DNA of 18,102 nucleotides. It comes from Pelagophyceae sp. CCMP2097. Taxonomy: Eukaryota; Sar; Pelagophyceae. Under the pieces are notes generated by a model. That model had not been told where the DNA came from. It saw nothing but the letters and a program-made list of their open reading frames with translations, and did no database searches. Within the stretch, counting starts at the first letter, position 1, and each line of letters starts with the position of its first letter. The translations under genes were made by a program, and so were the position numbers. Below are positions 9,313-17,291 of the stretch, piece by piece. The stretch covers positions 250,471 to 268,572 of the forward strand of contig MU657232.1 in NCBI GenBank assembly GCA_026770575.1, given 5' to 3'.

Positions 9313-10943
9313 GTCCGGCACTCTCGTCCAAGCCGAGGAGGAGGTTGAGGTTCTGCACGGCGGCGCCCGAGGCGCCCTTGCCCAGATTGTCGAGGCGGGC
9401 GACGATTGCCGCCTGCGTATATATAGCGTGCGAATCGGGGGTTTCCCAGGCGAAAGAATATATGTCAAAATCGGCGGACGGACCGTTCTTTTCTGGTCGT
9501 TTGCGAAGACGAAGATCTCGAGCTTGTTGGATCCGTTGAGCCGCGTCGGGGAGAGGAAGGAACCGCGCTCCAGCAGGTCCTTGGCGCCGGCCTCGCCATA
9601 GGGCACCACAGTGACGCAAGAATCGCCCTCGTAGTGCTTGGCAAGCGCTTCCCACAGTGCCTCGCCGCTGGCCGAACCCGGGAGCATGAGAGCGTCGTCG
9701 TAATGGAGAAGCGTGGAGACGACCATGCCCTGCGCGAAGGCGCCGACTGCAGGAAGGAACGCCGGCTCGGAAGCGAGGCGGGAATGAAATGCCATTTCCG
9801 GCAAATGCTTGTGGTTCAAACCAAAGCCGTAGGCGCCCCAGGGCTCGGCGCCGCCGGGTGCTTGGTGGATCGCGGCAAGGGCGTTGCCGCCGCCAGAGTA
9901 GCCACTGATGGCTGAAACAGACAGCCTAAACGGGTTTGCTCGAGTCCGTAACGAGAAACAGCCGAGCCAGAAAGGTGAACAAAGGCAAACCAAGGCGATA
10001 GGCCAACGAAGGCTCCATTGGCCAAGGCGCCGTTTGCCAACGCTCCGGCGGCCTACCTCGCGTCGGGCCGCAAGAGGCCCGCGTCGACGAGCGGCCTACG
10101 TCCGCACTCGGCCGCGTTTCATCCCCGCCTCAGGGACGCACCGGGCCGAGCCGATGAAGCCCGTCGCGTAGCAGCCCGGGTTGGCGACGAACGTCGCCTA
10201 GATCGCAAGCCTCGCGCAGAAGGGTTCTGCGAGAAAGGCACTACAAAAGGCATTGCAAAAGAGAAACGGCTTTCAATGCATCCACGCCGTCATGCTCGCG
10301 GCCTGGATGCGCTCGCGCTGGCCCTTTGTCATTTCGGCGAAGCCGTACTCCCAGCCGGAGACGCCGACGCGGTGCGCGGTAGACGCGTCGACGATCTTCA
10401 CGTCTGCGCAAGACGAGTCCACGCGCGTTTGAAACGATGCCCGGCGCACGCACCGCTGTCGACGAGGGAGACGGCTTCGATGGCGGCGTCGTCGGGGAGG
10501 CAGAGCACGACCTGCGCGCGTAAAGCGTCGCCCCGCAGTAAACGCCGTAGAGGCGCGCAGGGAGAGGCGCGCGATGTTCGCAGAGGGGTCCTTTGAGGGA
10601 TTCTCCACAAAGACGCGGGGATTGTGCCGCGTCTGCTGAGTTGATCATCTCGCGTCGAATCTTCGAATCCTTCCTGTTCGCCCTTGCCTCGTCGCCCTCG
10701 CCGGGCACCTGCGCTTACCATGACGCCTTTGCCGGGATGCATTCGGCGCACCGAGATGACTTGGATGCCCTGATGGGTAGCTAATCTTTGGCGGACTTGG
10801 AGACCTGTCGTCCCTGCCTCGCCGTCAATAAATACCGTCTTCACGGAGACGCGCGACGCCAGCCGCCTCGATCCCGCCAAGGGCGCGCGCAGGCCAAAGG
10901 CGATCGGCCAGACCAACGATACCAAGACGCGCAGGCCGGCCAT
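9302..10943 (-). CDS. argC: N-acetyl-gamma-glutamyl-phosphate reductase (ArgC), eight exons
   Basis: ArgC reduces N-acetyl-gamma-glutamyl phosphate to the semialdehyde with NADPH, the third step of arginine synthesis, usually in an organelle. The exons, in minus-strand order, are 10943-10752, 10708-10628, 10511-10454, 10403-10300, 10197-10142, 10095-10057, 9925-9484 and 9412-9302 (360 aa, all phases consistent). Visible motifs are VFIDGEAGTTGLQVRQRL (Rossmann start), VVLCLPDDAAIEAVSL, KIVDASTAHRV, GWEYGFAEMTKGQRERI, VANPGCYATGF with the catalytic Cys, AISGYSGGGN, GLNHKHLPEM, and ARLDNLGKGASGAAVQNLNL at the C-terminus. This is the shorter ArgC type with GEAGTTGLQ. The first ~33 residues (MAGLRVLVSLVWPIAFGLRA...) are hydrophobic then Arg-rich, which suggests an organelle-targeting leader. 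Introns 2 and 4 lack a usable GT and appear to be GC-AG. Confidence 0.95.
10198..10299 (-). other. argC intron 4, apparent GC-AG intron
   Basis: Exon 4 must end in phase 0 before VANPGCY. No GT lies at a codon boundary before the TGA at the end of the frame. GCC|GCGAGC fits a donor with C at +2 and gives RERIQA-ATFVANPGCY. The acceptor is GATCTAG|GCG, phase 0. The intron is 102 nt long. Confidence 0.65.
10512..10627 (-). other. argC intron 2, apparent GC-AG intron
   Basis: The flanking exons must join INSADA to VVLCLPDD in phase 0. The acceptor GCGCAG|GTC is clear. At the donor side the only in-phase boundary giving family-like sequence is GACGCG|GCACAA, a weak GC donor. A base error (GTACAA) or a nearby non-consensus site are alternatives. 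The intron is 116 nt long. Confidence 0.5.
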
Positions 10944-11456
10944 GCTGAGAGCGCTAGCGTTTGTACGTCACACGGATCTGCAGGTGAAAACCCGTTTGGA
11001 AGGAAACCCGTTTGGAAGGAGATGACGCTGAGGGTGTTTGCTTGCTTAAGATCCACCCTGGGTGGGGCTGGCCCATTAGGGTATAACCGGCTAATCGGTT
11101 CCAAAGTCATGCTCCCGGTCCAAAAGGCCCGGGTGCCATGCCTGCGGGAGTGGTTTGTGCGCTTTGCGCTTGACCCCCTCGTGCAAGTACGGTCCGCTAG
11201 ACACTTCGGCTCTTTGATCGTGCTCGTCGGGGTGGCCTTATGGGGTGCGGTGGCGTCAGTGGCTAAGTCGGGCTCGTTCGGGATGTGGATGTACCGCGTC
11301 GCGGCCCAGGCATGGCCTGGGTCCTGTTTGCATAGGGCGGTCAACCCAGGCGAACGGACCCCGTACACTCGTATAGACAGGAGAATGAAGTTGGAGTTGA
11401 GTGAATCAAGTGGGCGGGCCGGGCGGGCTGCAGCTTTATTTCGGTCGCTTCGGGTT
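10944..11456. other. Intergenic region upstream of argC
   Basis: No gene is supported. It should hold the argC promoter on its left side. A short tandem duplication (AACCCGTTTGGAAGGA twice) lies at about 10988-11021, and the 31-bp dispersed repeat copy 2 lies at 11038-11068. Long open frames on both strands show no family resemblance; the minus-strand one is a read-out of the decayed Sel1 gene. Confidence 0.5.
11038..11068 (-). repeat. Dispersed 31-bp repeat, copy 2 (inverted)
   Basis: This is the reverse complement of 406-436 at 30 of 31 positions. Sequence similarity stops abruptly on both sides, so the shared unit is short. It lies about 100 bp upstream of the argC start codon. Confidence 0.6.
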
Positions 11457-12407
11457 TCAGGGAGCGAGTTTTCGCTTGAATAACTTGAAGAATTCCTCAG
11501 GGAGTCCGTTGGGACGCCGTGGCCGTTGACGCACCCACCCCGTAATGAAAAAGGGCACTCGGATGGCCCTGTGCAGAAAAGAGTTGCCACGAAGATGCGG
11601 ATTCGGGATCCGACTGCTCGATACCCTTGCCTTGCTCGAACATGTCGCCCAAGTTGTACTGGCCCGTGGGAAACACTGGTCGCGGCCTTGCGGAGCCACT
11701 TGAAGCCCATTTGGGGGTCCTTTGAACAACCTTCTCCTCATCCGTAGCAGATCCCAACCTTGGACATCGCCGATGCGCGGCCCTGGAGAGCGGCTTTGAT
11801 ATCAAGTTCAAACGACGATGTAAAGTTGTGTTCGATCAGCGGAACGTACAATGTCCCAAAGTTGAATCTGGGCGTAACAATTGCCTTTTAAAACGTGCTT
11901 CTGCAGGCGCCGCAGCCACTCGACCTCCGATTTCGCCGGCGAAGCACGGCAGAGCGGGCACCGCGAGACGTGCCGGCCACACTGCGCTGCGCAAGGTCTG
12001 CAAATCTTCTTCCAGCAGCACGCCGCACGGGTACATGGCCCGCGCGCCCGAATCCGAATCCGATTCCAACGGAAGCTTCTCCGGACAAACGGCGCACATG
12101 CAGCGCCAGTTTGGTTTCGAATCGATATTAGTCTGGTGAGACGCGAGGACGGCAGGCGAAGACGGCAGACGCGCCTTACGGCGAAACGTATGGGAAAATG
12201 GGCGGCTTCACCTTGACCTTGACCTTTGAATGCATCCAAAGAGTCGAGGAGGCGGTCCTGGAACTCGGCCCTGAGCCGCGGGCACTCCAACTTGTGCCCG
12301 CGGTCGTGCTAGTATACGACCTGGCACTTTTGAGAGCAGGACTGGCGCGACTTGCACTTGGCGCAGTGCTTGCCGCCGGGCGCGTCGCAGACGCAGCAGC
12401 ATTGCAT
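11457..12407 (-). pseudogene. Decayed MYND / RING-like / Sel1-repeat gene
   Basis: Starting at 12407 the frame reads MQCCCVCDAPGGKHCAKC, then SCSQKCQ and HKLECPRL, a MYND zinc finger in which the usual Trp codon is TAG (12311-12309). The same frame gives EFQDRLLDSL. A second zinc-ligand set is split across frames: CAVCPEKLP and MYPCG in one, then KKICRPCAAQCG, CPLCRASP and SEVEWLRRLQKHVLKGN in another. Sel1-like repeats follow in further frames: RASAMSKVGICYG, TGA (11740-11738), GEGCSKDPQMGFKWLRKAA; then QYNLGDMFEQGKGIEQSDPE and QGHPSALFHYG; then CVNGHGVP; then PEEFFKLFKRKL. At least two stops and about six frame changes make a functional product unlikely. The intact family would be a MYND/RING protein-interaction protein with Sel1 solenoid repeats. 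Confidence 0.75.
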
Positions 12408-12496
12408 TTTCCGCGCGTGGCTGAACGCCGACAGCCTCGATCGAACGCGCGCATTCGAACACTCTGACTTCGAGGCCCCGGCGACGTCGAGGGCCC

Positions 12497-12504
12497 ACCC
12501 AGAC
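12497..12504 (+). repeat. Left 8-bp target-site duplication
   Basis: ACCCAGAC lies directly before the left terminal inverted repeat of the AT-rich element and is identical to 12912-12919. Confidence 0.85.
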
Positions 12505-12911
12505 CAAGGCACAACGACGCCTATGGATGGCTTTTCCGGCAAATATCGGTCGATACTATCGACAGGAATCCCGGCAAATATCGACTGGGAATCGACGATT
12601 ATCGACTTTTTTACACTTAAATATCTCAATAAAGGCGAAATTAAGATTTTATAAAATCTTTATTGAGAAATATGTTAAAACAAACGTAAATAAGATTTAA
12701 TTAAATCTTAAATATGCCTTTATTGAGATATTAAATTGCGAAATGACGAAAAACATGGTATTTGCGAGCGTCAGATTGTGTTGAGTCTAGCAAATAACGA
12801 CGATTTTCCCGGTAATCCCGGCAAATGTCGATGAAATATCGCCGATTATCGTTTCGGCAAAAATCCCGGCAAATATCGATCGTGCCTATGCATAGCTGTC
12901 GTTGTGCCTTG
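12505..12911. mobile_element. hAT-like MITE, 407 bp, AT-rich
   Basis: The ends are inverted repeats. CAAGGCACAACGAC at 12505-12518 is perfectly complementary to 12898-12911, and similarity continues imperfectly for about 13 bp more. A perfect 8-bp direct repeat, ACCCAGAC, flanks both ends. An 8-bp duplication with ends starting CAAGG (YARNG) is the hallmark of hAT superfamily elements. There is no coding capacity. The interior is very AT-rich against a GC-rich genome. It has two perfect palindromes (12644-12661 and 12689-12708) and an outer pair AATATCTCAATAAAGGC / GCCTTTATTGAGATATT. Several CCCGGCAAATATCGA-like subterminal motifs (12532-12580, 12815-12880) could be transposase-binding sites. 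It sits about 100 bp upstream of the decayed MYND/Sel1 gene. Confidence 0.87.
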
Positions 12912-12919
12912 ACCCAGAC
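12912..12919 (+). repeat. Right 8-bp target-site duplication
   Basis: ACCCAGAC follows the right terminal inverted repeat immediately and matches 12497-12504 exactly. Confidence 0.85.
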
Positions 12920-13192
12920 CCCTCTGAAAACGCGCAGCGGTTAAGGTGGATTTGATTCACTACTTTACGGGCAAGCTTTCGGAGGGCCCGGGTTGCCATG
13001 CCAGTTCACGAGCGCTCGAAGTTTCCCAGGGTAGATCAGGCAGGCGAGTAGAAGGCCGCGCGCGGTCTCTTTCACGCCCTCTCCCCGCGCGGGATAGGGT
13101 GCCGGGACCCTGCGAACCCGCCCGCGACCGTAGAACGACGGCTCTGACGGCAAACGAGCGCGAACCGCGGCGCCGCGCTCTTTTGTGCCAAA
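12912..13192. other. Short intergenic region
   Basis: Apart from the target-site duplication at its left edge I see nothing specific. It likely contains the 3' UTR of the minus-strand gene to its right. Confidence 0.4.
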
Positions 13193-14178
13193 CTAGATGG
13201 CGTCCGACGGGCCGACGACGGGCGCCGGCGCCGCGACCGCCGCCGCGGCCTCGACGACGGGCGCCGGCGCCGCGACCGGCGCCGGGGCCGCGACGACGGG
13301 CGCCGGCGCCGCGACCGCGGCCACGGCCGCGACGGCGGGGGCGCCTCGACCGCCGGCGTTGCGTCGAAGGCCGGCTGCGCGACTCCCGCCTCGAAGGCGG
13401 CGGCGATCGCCTTCACGCGCCCCTACACCGGCGCCTTGGGCGGCGCCGGCGCCGGCGCCTTGGGCGACGGCGGCGCCGGCGTGAGCTGGTTCGTCGGCCG
13501 CGGCTGTGCGGCGTTCGGGTCGGCGACGAGTTCTCCGAAGCGGTTGACGAGGGCGCCGGAAAACGTCGCGACTAGATTGTTGCGGAGTCAGCGTTTGCGC
13601 GCGCGGTCTCCATCGGAGCGAGCATGACTCACCGATCACCCCGGCGTCGTCGGCAGAGGCGTCTTCGCCGTCCTTGTCCAGATCAAAACCTTCGTCGTTG
13701 GTGAGCTGCACCGGTCCCCCGGTGCCCTTCATGAACGTGGCCAAGGCCGCGACGAGCGCGGCATGCGCCTCGGCGGCGATACCGGCGGCGCGTGCGGCGT
13801 CTTGGCCCAGGCCCTTGGCCTGGTCAAACGACGCCAGCTGCACTTGCAAGGCGATGCAGCGCGACGCTTCGAGGGTCTCCGCCGCCGCGGTCGCGTCTGC
13901 GTGGGCCTTTAAGGCTTCCACGGTCATCGTCTCATTTTTGCACTCGATGAACAGCTTCAGCGCGATTCCTTGAATTTGTGCGCGTCGCCGATGTCCAATG
14001 AATGCTCCGCGACAAAGAGCTTAAACATCATGCGCTCTTTAGTGATGAACTCCTCAGAGATAAACGGGTCGGCGGCCAGCACCTGCAGCGCCTGGTCCTT
14101 CTTTTCCTTCTTGCCGTTGGGGGCCGCGTGCTCGCCCGCCTCGCTCGCCTCCGACCCCGTCGCGATGTTCTTGAGCAT
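13193..14178 (-). CDS. Unrecognised helical protein with one-base frameshift
   Basis: The frame starts MLKNIATGSEASEAGEHAAP at 14178, with GCCGCC just before the ATG. It reads PFISEEFITKERMMFKLF and AEHSLDIGDAHKFKES, then hits a stop. One base out of frame, from about 13967, it continues smoothly as IALKLFIECKNETMTVEALK, then Ala-rich helices (QDAARAAGIAAEAHAALVAA) and DNDEGFDLDKD-like acidic sequence. A clean intron (13632-13572, GTGAGT...CTAG, phase 1) follows and leads to TFSGALVNRFGELVADPNAA and a Pro/Ala tail ending PKAPV with TAG at 13425-13423. Beyond it another frame, open to 13193, encodes APAPVVAAPAP repeats. I do not recognise the family. A lost A near 13968 explains the shift, either as a real mutation or a sequencing error. 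The true 3' end is uncertain. Confidence 0.5.
13213..13329. repeat. 39-bp tandem repeat, three copies
   Basis: Three consecutive 39-bp units begin CGACGACGGGCGCCGGCGCC (13213, 13252 and 13291). Divergence is confined to the last 13 bp of each unit. The length equals 13 codons, so any frame stays open; on the minus strand it gives APAPVV-type repeats at the end of the neighbouring gene. Confidence 0.8.
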
Positions 14179-14182
14179 GGCG

Positions 14183-14192
14183 GCGCGGGGGC
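14183..14192 (+). repeat. Left 10-bp target-site duplication
   Basis: GCGCGGGGGC is immediately followed by CACTCGCCTGC, and the identical 10-mer follows the right inverted repeat at 14969-14978. The base before it is G in both places, so the duplication could be 11 bp. Confidence 0.7.
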
Positions 14193-14968
14193 CACTCGCC
14201 TGCGAGTCCTACGAATTTTTCAATTGAAAAGCGTAGGGATCTAGGGACCCTAGCACTTGCAGGATTCCGGGGAAGTTGGAGTGGATCGTCTGGTGCGACT
14301 CGGCTCCGGGTGCGCCTTCGGCCCGATTCTCGCTGCAGGCCCCAGCGGAAAGGTGAATCATGGGGCGCGCCGCGTTTTCACCGCAAACGGGCACGTATCG
14401 GCGGCGCTCTGGCCTCGGGACCGACGGGTGTTCGTCGCGCTACCGGGGTTAGCGGCCCCTGCGCGGCTGGCGGGGCCCGGCGCGGTCCCCGCCGGCGGAG
14501 CCCGGTCCAGGTGTGCCCGGAGAGGACCGAACCGGTCGATACCGTCGTGACGACGCGTTCTTGCCGCGCACTCTGAGCGGGCCGCAGGCGTCACCGGCCA
14601 GAGCGACGTGGATACGCGCCCGTCGGCGGCGGCACCGCGGCCAGCCCAATGATTTACCCCACCGGGGGGTGCGGTAGCGAAACCGGGGACCTCAAGGCCG
14701 CGCAAGACACCGATCCCGATTCGACCGGGGCGGCCCGGCGCGGTCCCGCGGCCAGAGCGACGCGCCAACGCACCCGTTGGCGGCGGCACTGCGGCAAGCC
14801 CAATGATTTGCCCCCCCGGGGGCGGCGGCAGCGAAACCGGGGCCTTTGCAAGAGCGCGCGCCCGACTCCACCAGACGAGCAGAGCCAACGACTCCTAATG
14901 CCTGCGAGTCCAAAAGTCAGTTAAATTTGATTTCATCAAATCTGACTTATTGGGCTTGCAGGCGAGTG
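14193..14968. mobile_element. Foldback / MULE-like non-autonomous element, 776 bp
   Basis: Terminal inverted repeats: CACTCGCCTGCGAGTCC (14193-14209) matches the reverse complement of 14952-14968 with two mismatches, and a 10-bp direct repeat flanks them. Each end carries a hairpin. The left is at 14208-14237 (CCTACG/CGTAGG around TTTTCAATTGAAAA). The right is at 14914-14948 (AAGTCAG/CTGACTT), nested in outer arms at 14900-14913 and 14950-14963. The right half holds two tandem copies with a 154-bp period, starting at 14597 and 14751 (CCAGAGCGACG ... CCCAATGATTT). A diverged inverted copy of this unit lies at about 14340-14420, so the two halves partly fold back on each other. No protein-like frame is found. 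TSD length and subrepeats suggest a Mutator-type or foldback element, but the superfamily is inferred only. It occupies the space between two divergent genes. Confidence 0.72.
14597..14904 (+). repeat. Two tandem copies, 154-bp period
   Basis: GCCAGAGCGACG begins both copies (14597 and 14751), and CAATGATTT recurs at 14647 and 14801. Similarity is strong over the first ~110 bp and weaker afterwards. The repeat lies entirely within the foldback-like element. Confidence 0.7.
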
Positions 14969-14978
14969 GCGCGGGGGC
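14969..14978 (+). repeat. Right 10-bp target-site duplication
   Basis: GCGCGGGGGC directly follows the right inverted repeat and is identical to 14183-14192. Confidence 0.7.
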
Positions 14979-15093
14979 AGCGAGACGGTGTTCTAGAACG
15001 AAAAATCGACTCTGGAGAATTTCTGGAGCACCGAAACAATACTTTTACTACTGAAGCCTTTTCCTGGCCTCTTCCCAAAACGTCGTTGACGCC

Positions 15094-17032
15094 ATGCCCC
15101 GGATGATGCCCGTTGAGGCCGAGATCGTCGCGTCGCTCCTGCCCGCCGGCTGCAGCGAACGGGCGTTCTCGATCGAAATCTCGACTGCCGAAACTTATCG
15201 ATCTTTTTTTAGAAGCTTTTTTGGCGACGCATCAGAACGTCCGAGTCGAAGACGATAATTTAGGAAGAACGTGAGACAGTACGGACAGTCGAGACAGTAC
15301 TCCCGCGGCTGGGCAAGCCGCCGACGCGACCGGGCAAGCCGCCGACGCGACCGGCGGCGGCGACGTCGTGACGCCAGAGGCCGCCGCCGGCGAAGACGAC
15401 GCGCCCGAGGCCGCCGCCACCGACGACGCCGGGGCATCCTCCTTTGGCGACGCGACCGAGGCGCCGTCGGTCAAGGCCGTGTTGCAGCCCGCCGGGTACG
15501 TCGGGGACGCGCGCCGTCGAGGCGCGGGGCCGCGCCGCGCGTCGACGACGAGCCGTAGGTCCGCAACGCTGCCGCCGCGGTACCAAAAGCCGCCGAAGAA
15601 GAAGATGACGCCGCCGCAGCGGACGATCGTTGGCTGGACGCCGCGCGCGTTCAGGAACGCCGCGCCCGAGTCGCCCGAGTCGCCCGACGTGCCCGAGTCG
15701 TCAGACGCGCCCGAGTCGCCCGACAATGCGCCTGTGGCCGAGACCGCTCCCGCGGCCGAGGCCACGCCCGCGGCTGCGCAAGCCGCCGCGGCCGGCGACG
15801 CGGCCGGCGCTGGCGAAGACGATGCGCCAAAGGCCGCCGCCACCGACGACGACGGCGCGTTTGATGCCACCGCCGCCTACGGCGTCGATGCATCCTCCGA
15901 GGGCAACAATACCGAGCCGCCGGCGTCCCCAAAGCCGCCGGCGCCGTCCGAAAGATTGCACCAAGGCATCAAGCCAACGCCGCAGCCCGGGCCGCCGACG
16001 ATTGGGGCCGCCGCAGACGGCGCGGCCGCGGCCGCCGCCGCCGAGCCTGAGTCGCCCGTGCCGTCCGACGACGCGCCCGCGGTCTCGGCTGCTCCCGCGG
16101 CCGCGCAAGCCGTCGAAGCGGCCGACGGCATCGAGGCCGCCTCCGCCGAGCCCGAGTCGCCCGGGCCGTCCGACGACGCGCCCGTGGCCGAGACCGCTCC
16201 CGCGGCCGAGGCCACGCCCGCGGCTGCGCAAGCCGCCGCGGCCGGCGACGCGGCCGGCGCTGGCGAAGACGATGCGCCAGAGGCCGCCGCCACCGACGAC
16301 GACGGCGCGTTTGATGCCACCGCCGCCTACGGCGTCGATGCATCCTCCGAGGGCAACAATACCGAGCCGCCGGCGTCCCCAAAGCCGCCGGCGCCGTCCG
16401 AAAGATTGCACCAAGGCATCAAGCCAACGCCGCAGCCCGGGCCGCCGACGATTGGGGCCGCCGCAGACGGCGCGGCCGCGGCCGCCGCCGCCGAGCCTGA
16501 GTCGCCCGTGCCGTCCGACGACGCGCCCGCGGTCTCGGCTGCTCCCGCGGCCGCGCAAGCCGTCGAAGCGGCCGACGGCGACGACGACGCGGCCTTCCCT
16601 GAGCCACCGGCGCTGCCCGAGGCACCGCCGCCGCCGGTGCTGACCGGCCGCAAGAAGTCCCAGGCGTCCCAAGAAGAGCTCAAACGCCAAGAGCTCAAAC
16701 GCCTATGCTGGAAGTTTGAAGAACTCGGCGACAACAGGGGCAAGAAGAAGGCCTACATCTCGTCGGGGGGCGTCGTGTTTTCAAATTTGGATAAAGCGTT
16801 TGCGATAAAGGAGGACACGTTGGCGTTGAAGGCGCTCAAGGTCAAGCAGCTCGCGGCCGCGTTGAGAAACGGCCTCAGGCCGGGCTGGGGCGTCTTTGAA
16901 TTGGACCGGGACCGGCAGCAGGGGGCGACGCGCAACAGAATGCGCAACAAAATCTACATCTCCCCAACAGGCAAAGTCTACGCCACCAAAGCCGCCTTGC
17001 CACCGGACGCCTCTGTACCCAACGCCGCATGA
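15094..17032 (+). CDS. Ala/Pro/Glu-rich protein with MBD-like C-terminus (5' structure unresolved)
   Basis: The main frame is open from about 15273 to TGA at 17030-17032. It has no early in-frame ATG, so one or more 5' exons are needed. A likely first exon begins at the ATG at 15094 (MPRMMPVEAEIVASLLPAGC). A pyrimidine-rich acceptor (TTTTTTTAG, ending at 15212) precedes FLATHQNVRVEDDN in the main frame, which a single TGA (15270) separates from the rest. The middle is disordered, with EPESPxPSDDAP motifs and a near-identical duplication. The C-terminal ~100 residues are ordered: RLCWKFEELGD...KKAYISSGGVVFSNLDKAF, then LRPGWGVFELDRDR...KIYISPTGKVYATKAAL. The latter matches the MBD/TAM pattern (PGW...YYxSPTGKxxxSK). 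MBD proteins read methylated CpG, so a nuclear chromatin role is inferred. The MBD-like segment could instead be a related AT-hook/TAM-type module. Confidence 0.7.
15721..16129 (+). repeat. 409-bp direct repeat, copy A
   Basis: This matches 16171-16579 with four differences by eye (15725, 15727, 15733 and 15830). The period is 450 bp, or 150 codons, so the duplication keeps the frame. Only 15725 and 15830 change amino acids among these; the 15830 difference swaps Lys (copy A) for Glu. Confidence 0.92.
16171..16579 (+). repeat. 409-bp direct repeat, copy B
   Basis: This is the second copy of the in-frame duplication in the MBD-like gene. The junction (16130-16170) carries an extra EPESPGPSDDAP motif, paralogous to EPESPVPSDDAP near 16042-16078, the likely site of unequal crossing-over. 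Confidence 0.92.
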
Positions 17033-17222
17033 AATCCACAAACGAACCAGGAGCCCGAGGGCCCCGCCGACCGAAATGGCGACCACGCCGCGCCTCCTCA
17101 CCACAGAGAACTGATATCAAGAACAACTGACCACCGACATACACCCGCCTCTAACATCATACGAGTCACAGCAACAGCCCAGCTCCTATAAATCGCTGCA
17201 TCGTACCGCTGACATCGCTCCC

Positions 17223-17291
17223 CTTGGATCAAGTGGCTTTCTTACCCCCTCTCTCCGAGGGACTTGGATCAAGTGGCTTTCTTACCCCCTC
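17223..17291 (+). repeat. 29-bp unit repeated with 40-bp period
   Basis: The unit beginning CTTGGATCAAGTGGCTTTCT occurs at 17223-17251 and 17263-17291 with no differences seen. The 11-bp spacer between them is TCTCCGAGGGA. Confidence 0.9.

Noticed and set aside
10788..11710. Overlapping 231-aa plus and 289-aa minus frames
   Set aside because: Neither resembles a family; part of the minus one is a read-out of the decayed Sel1 gene and part crosses the dispersed repeat.
6817..13425. Reassignment of TAG to a sense codon
   Set aside because: IFT52 ends at TAG just where its family-like sequence ends, and one TAG replaces an expected Trp while another follows Gln or Val, so no single meaning fits.
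13968..13968. Programmed ribosomal frameshift in the 14178 gene
   Set aside because: No slippery heptamer or downstream structure is seen; a lost base is simpler.
15630..16690. Long Arg/Pro-rich and Gly/Arg-rich frames on both strands
   Set aside because: They are shadows of the duplicated Ala/Pro/Glu coding repeat; the plus frame to 17032 alone leads into an ordered conserved C-terminus.
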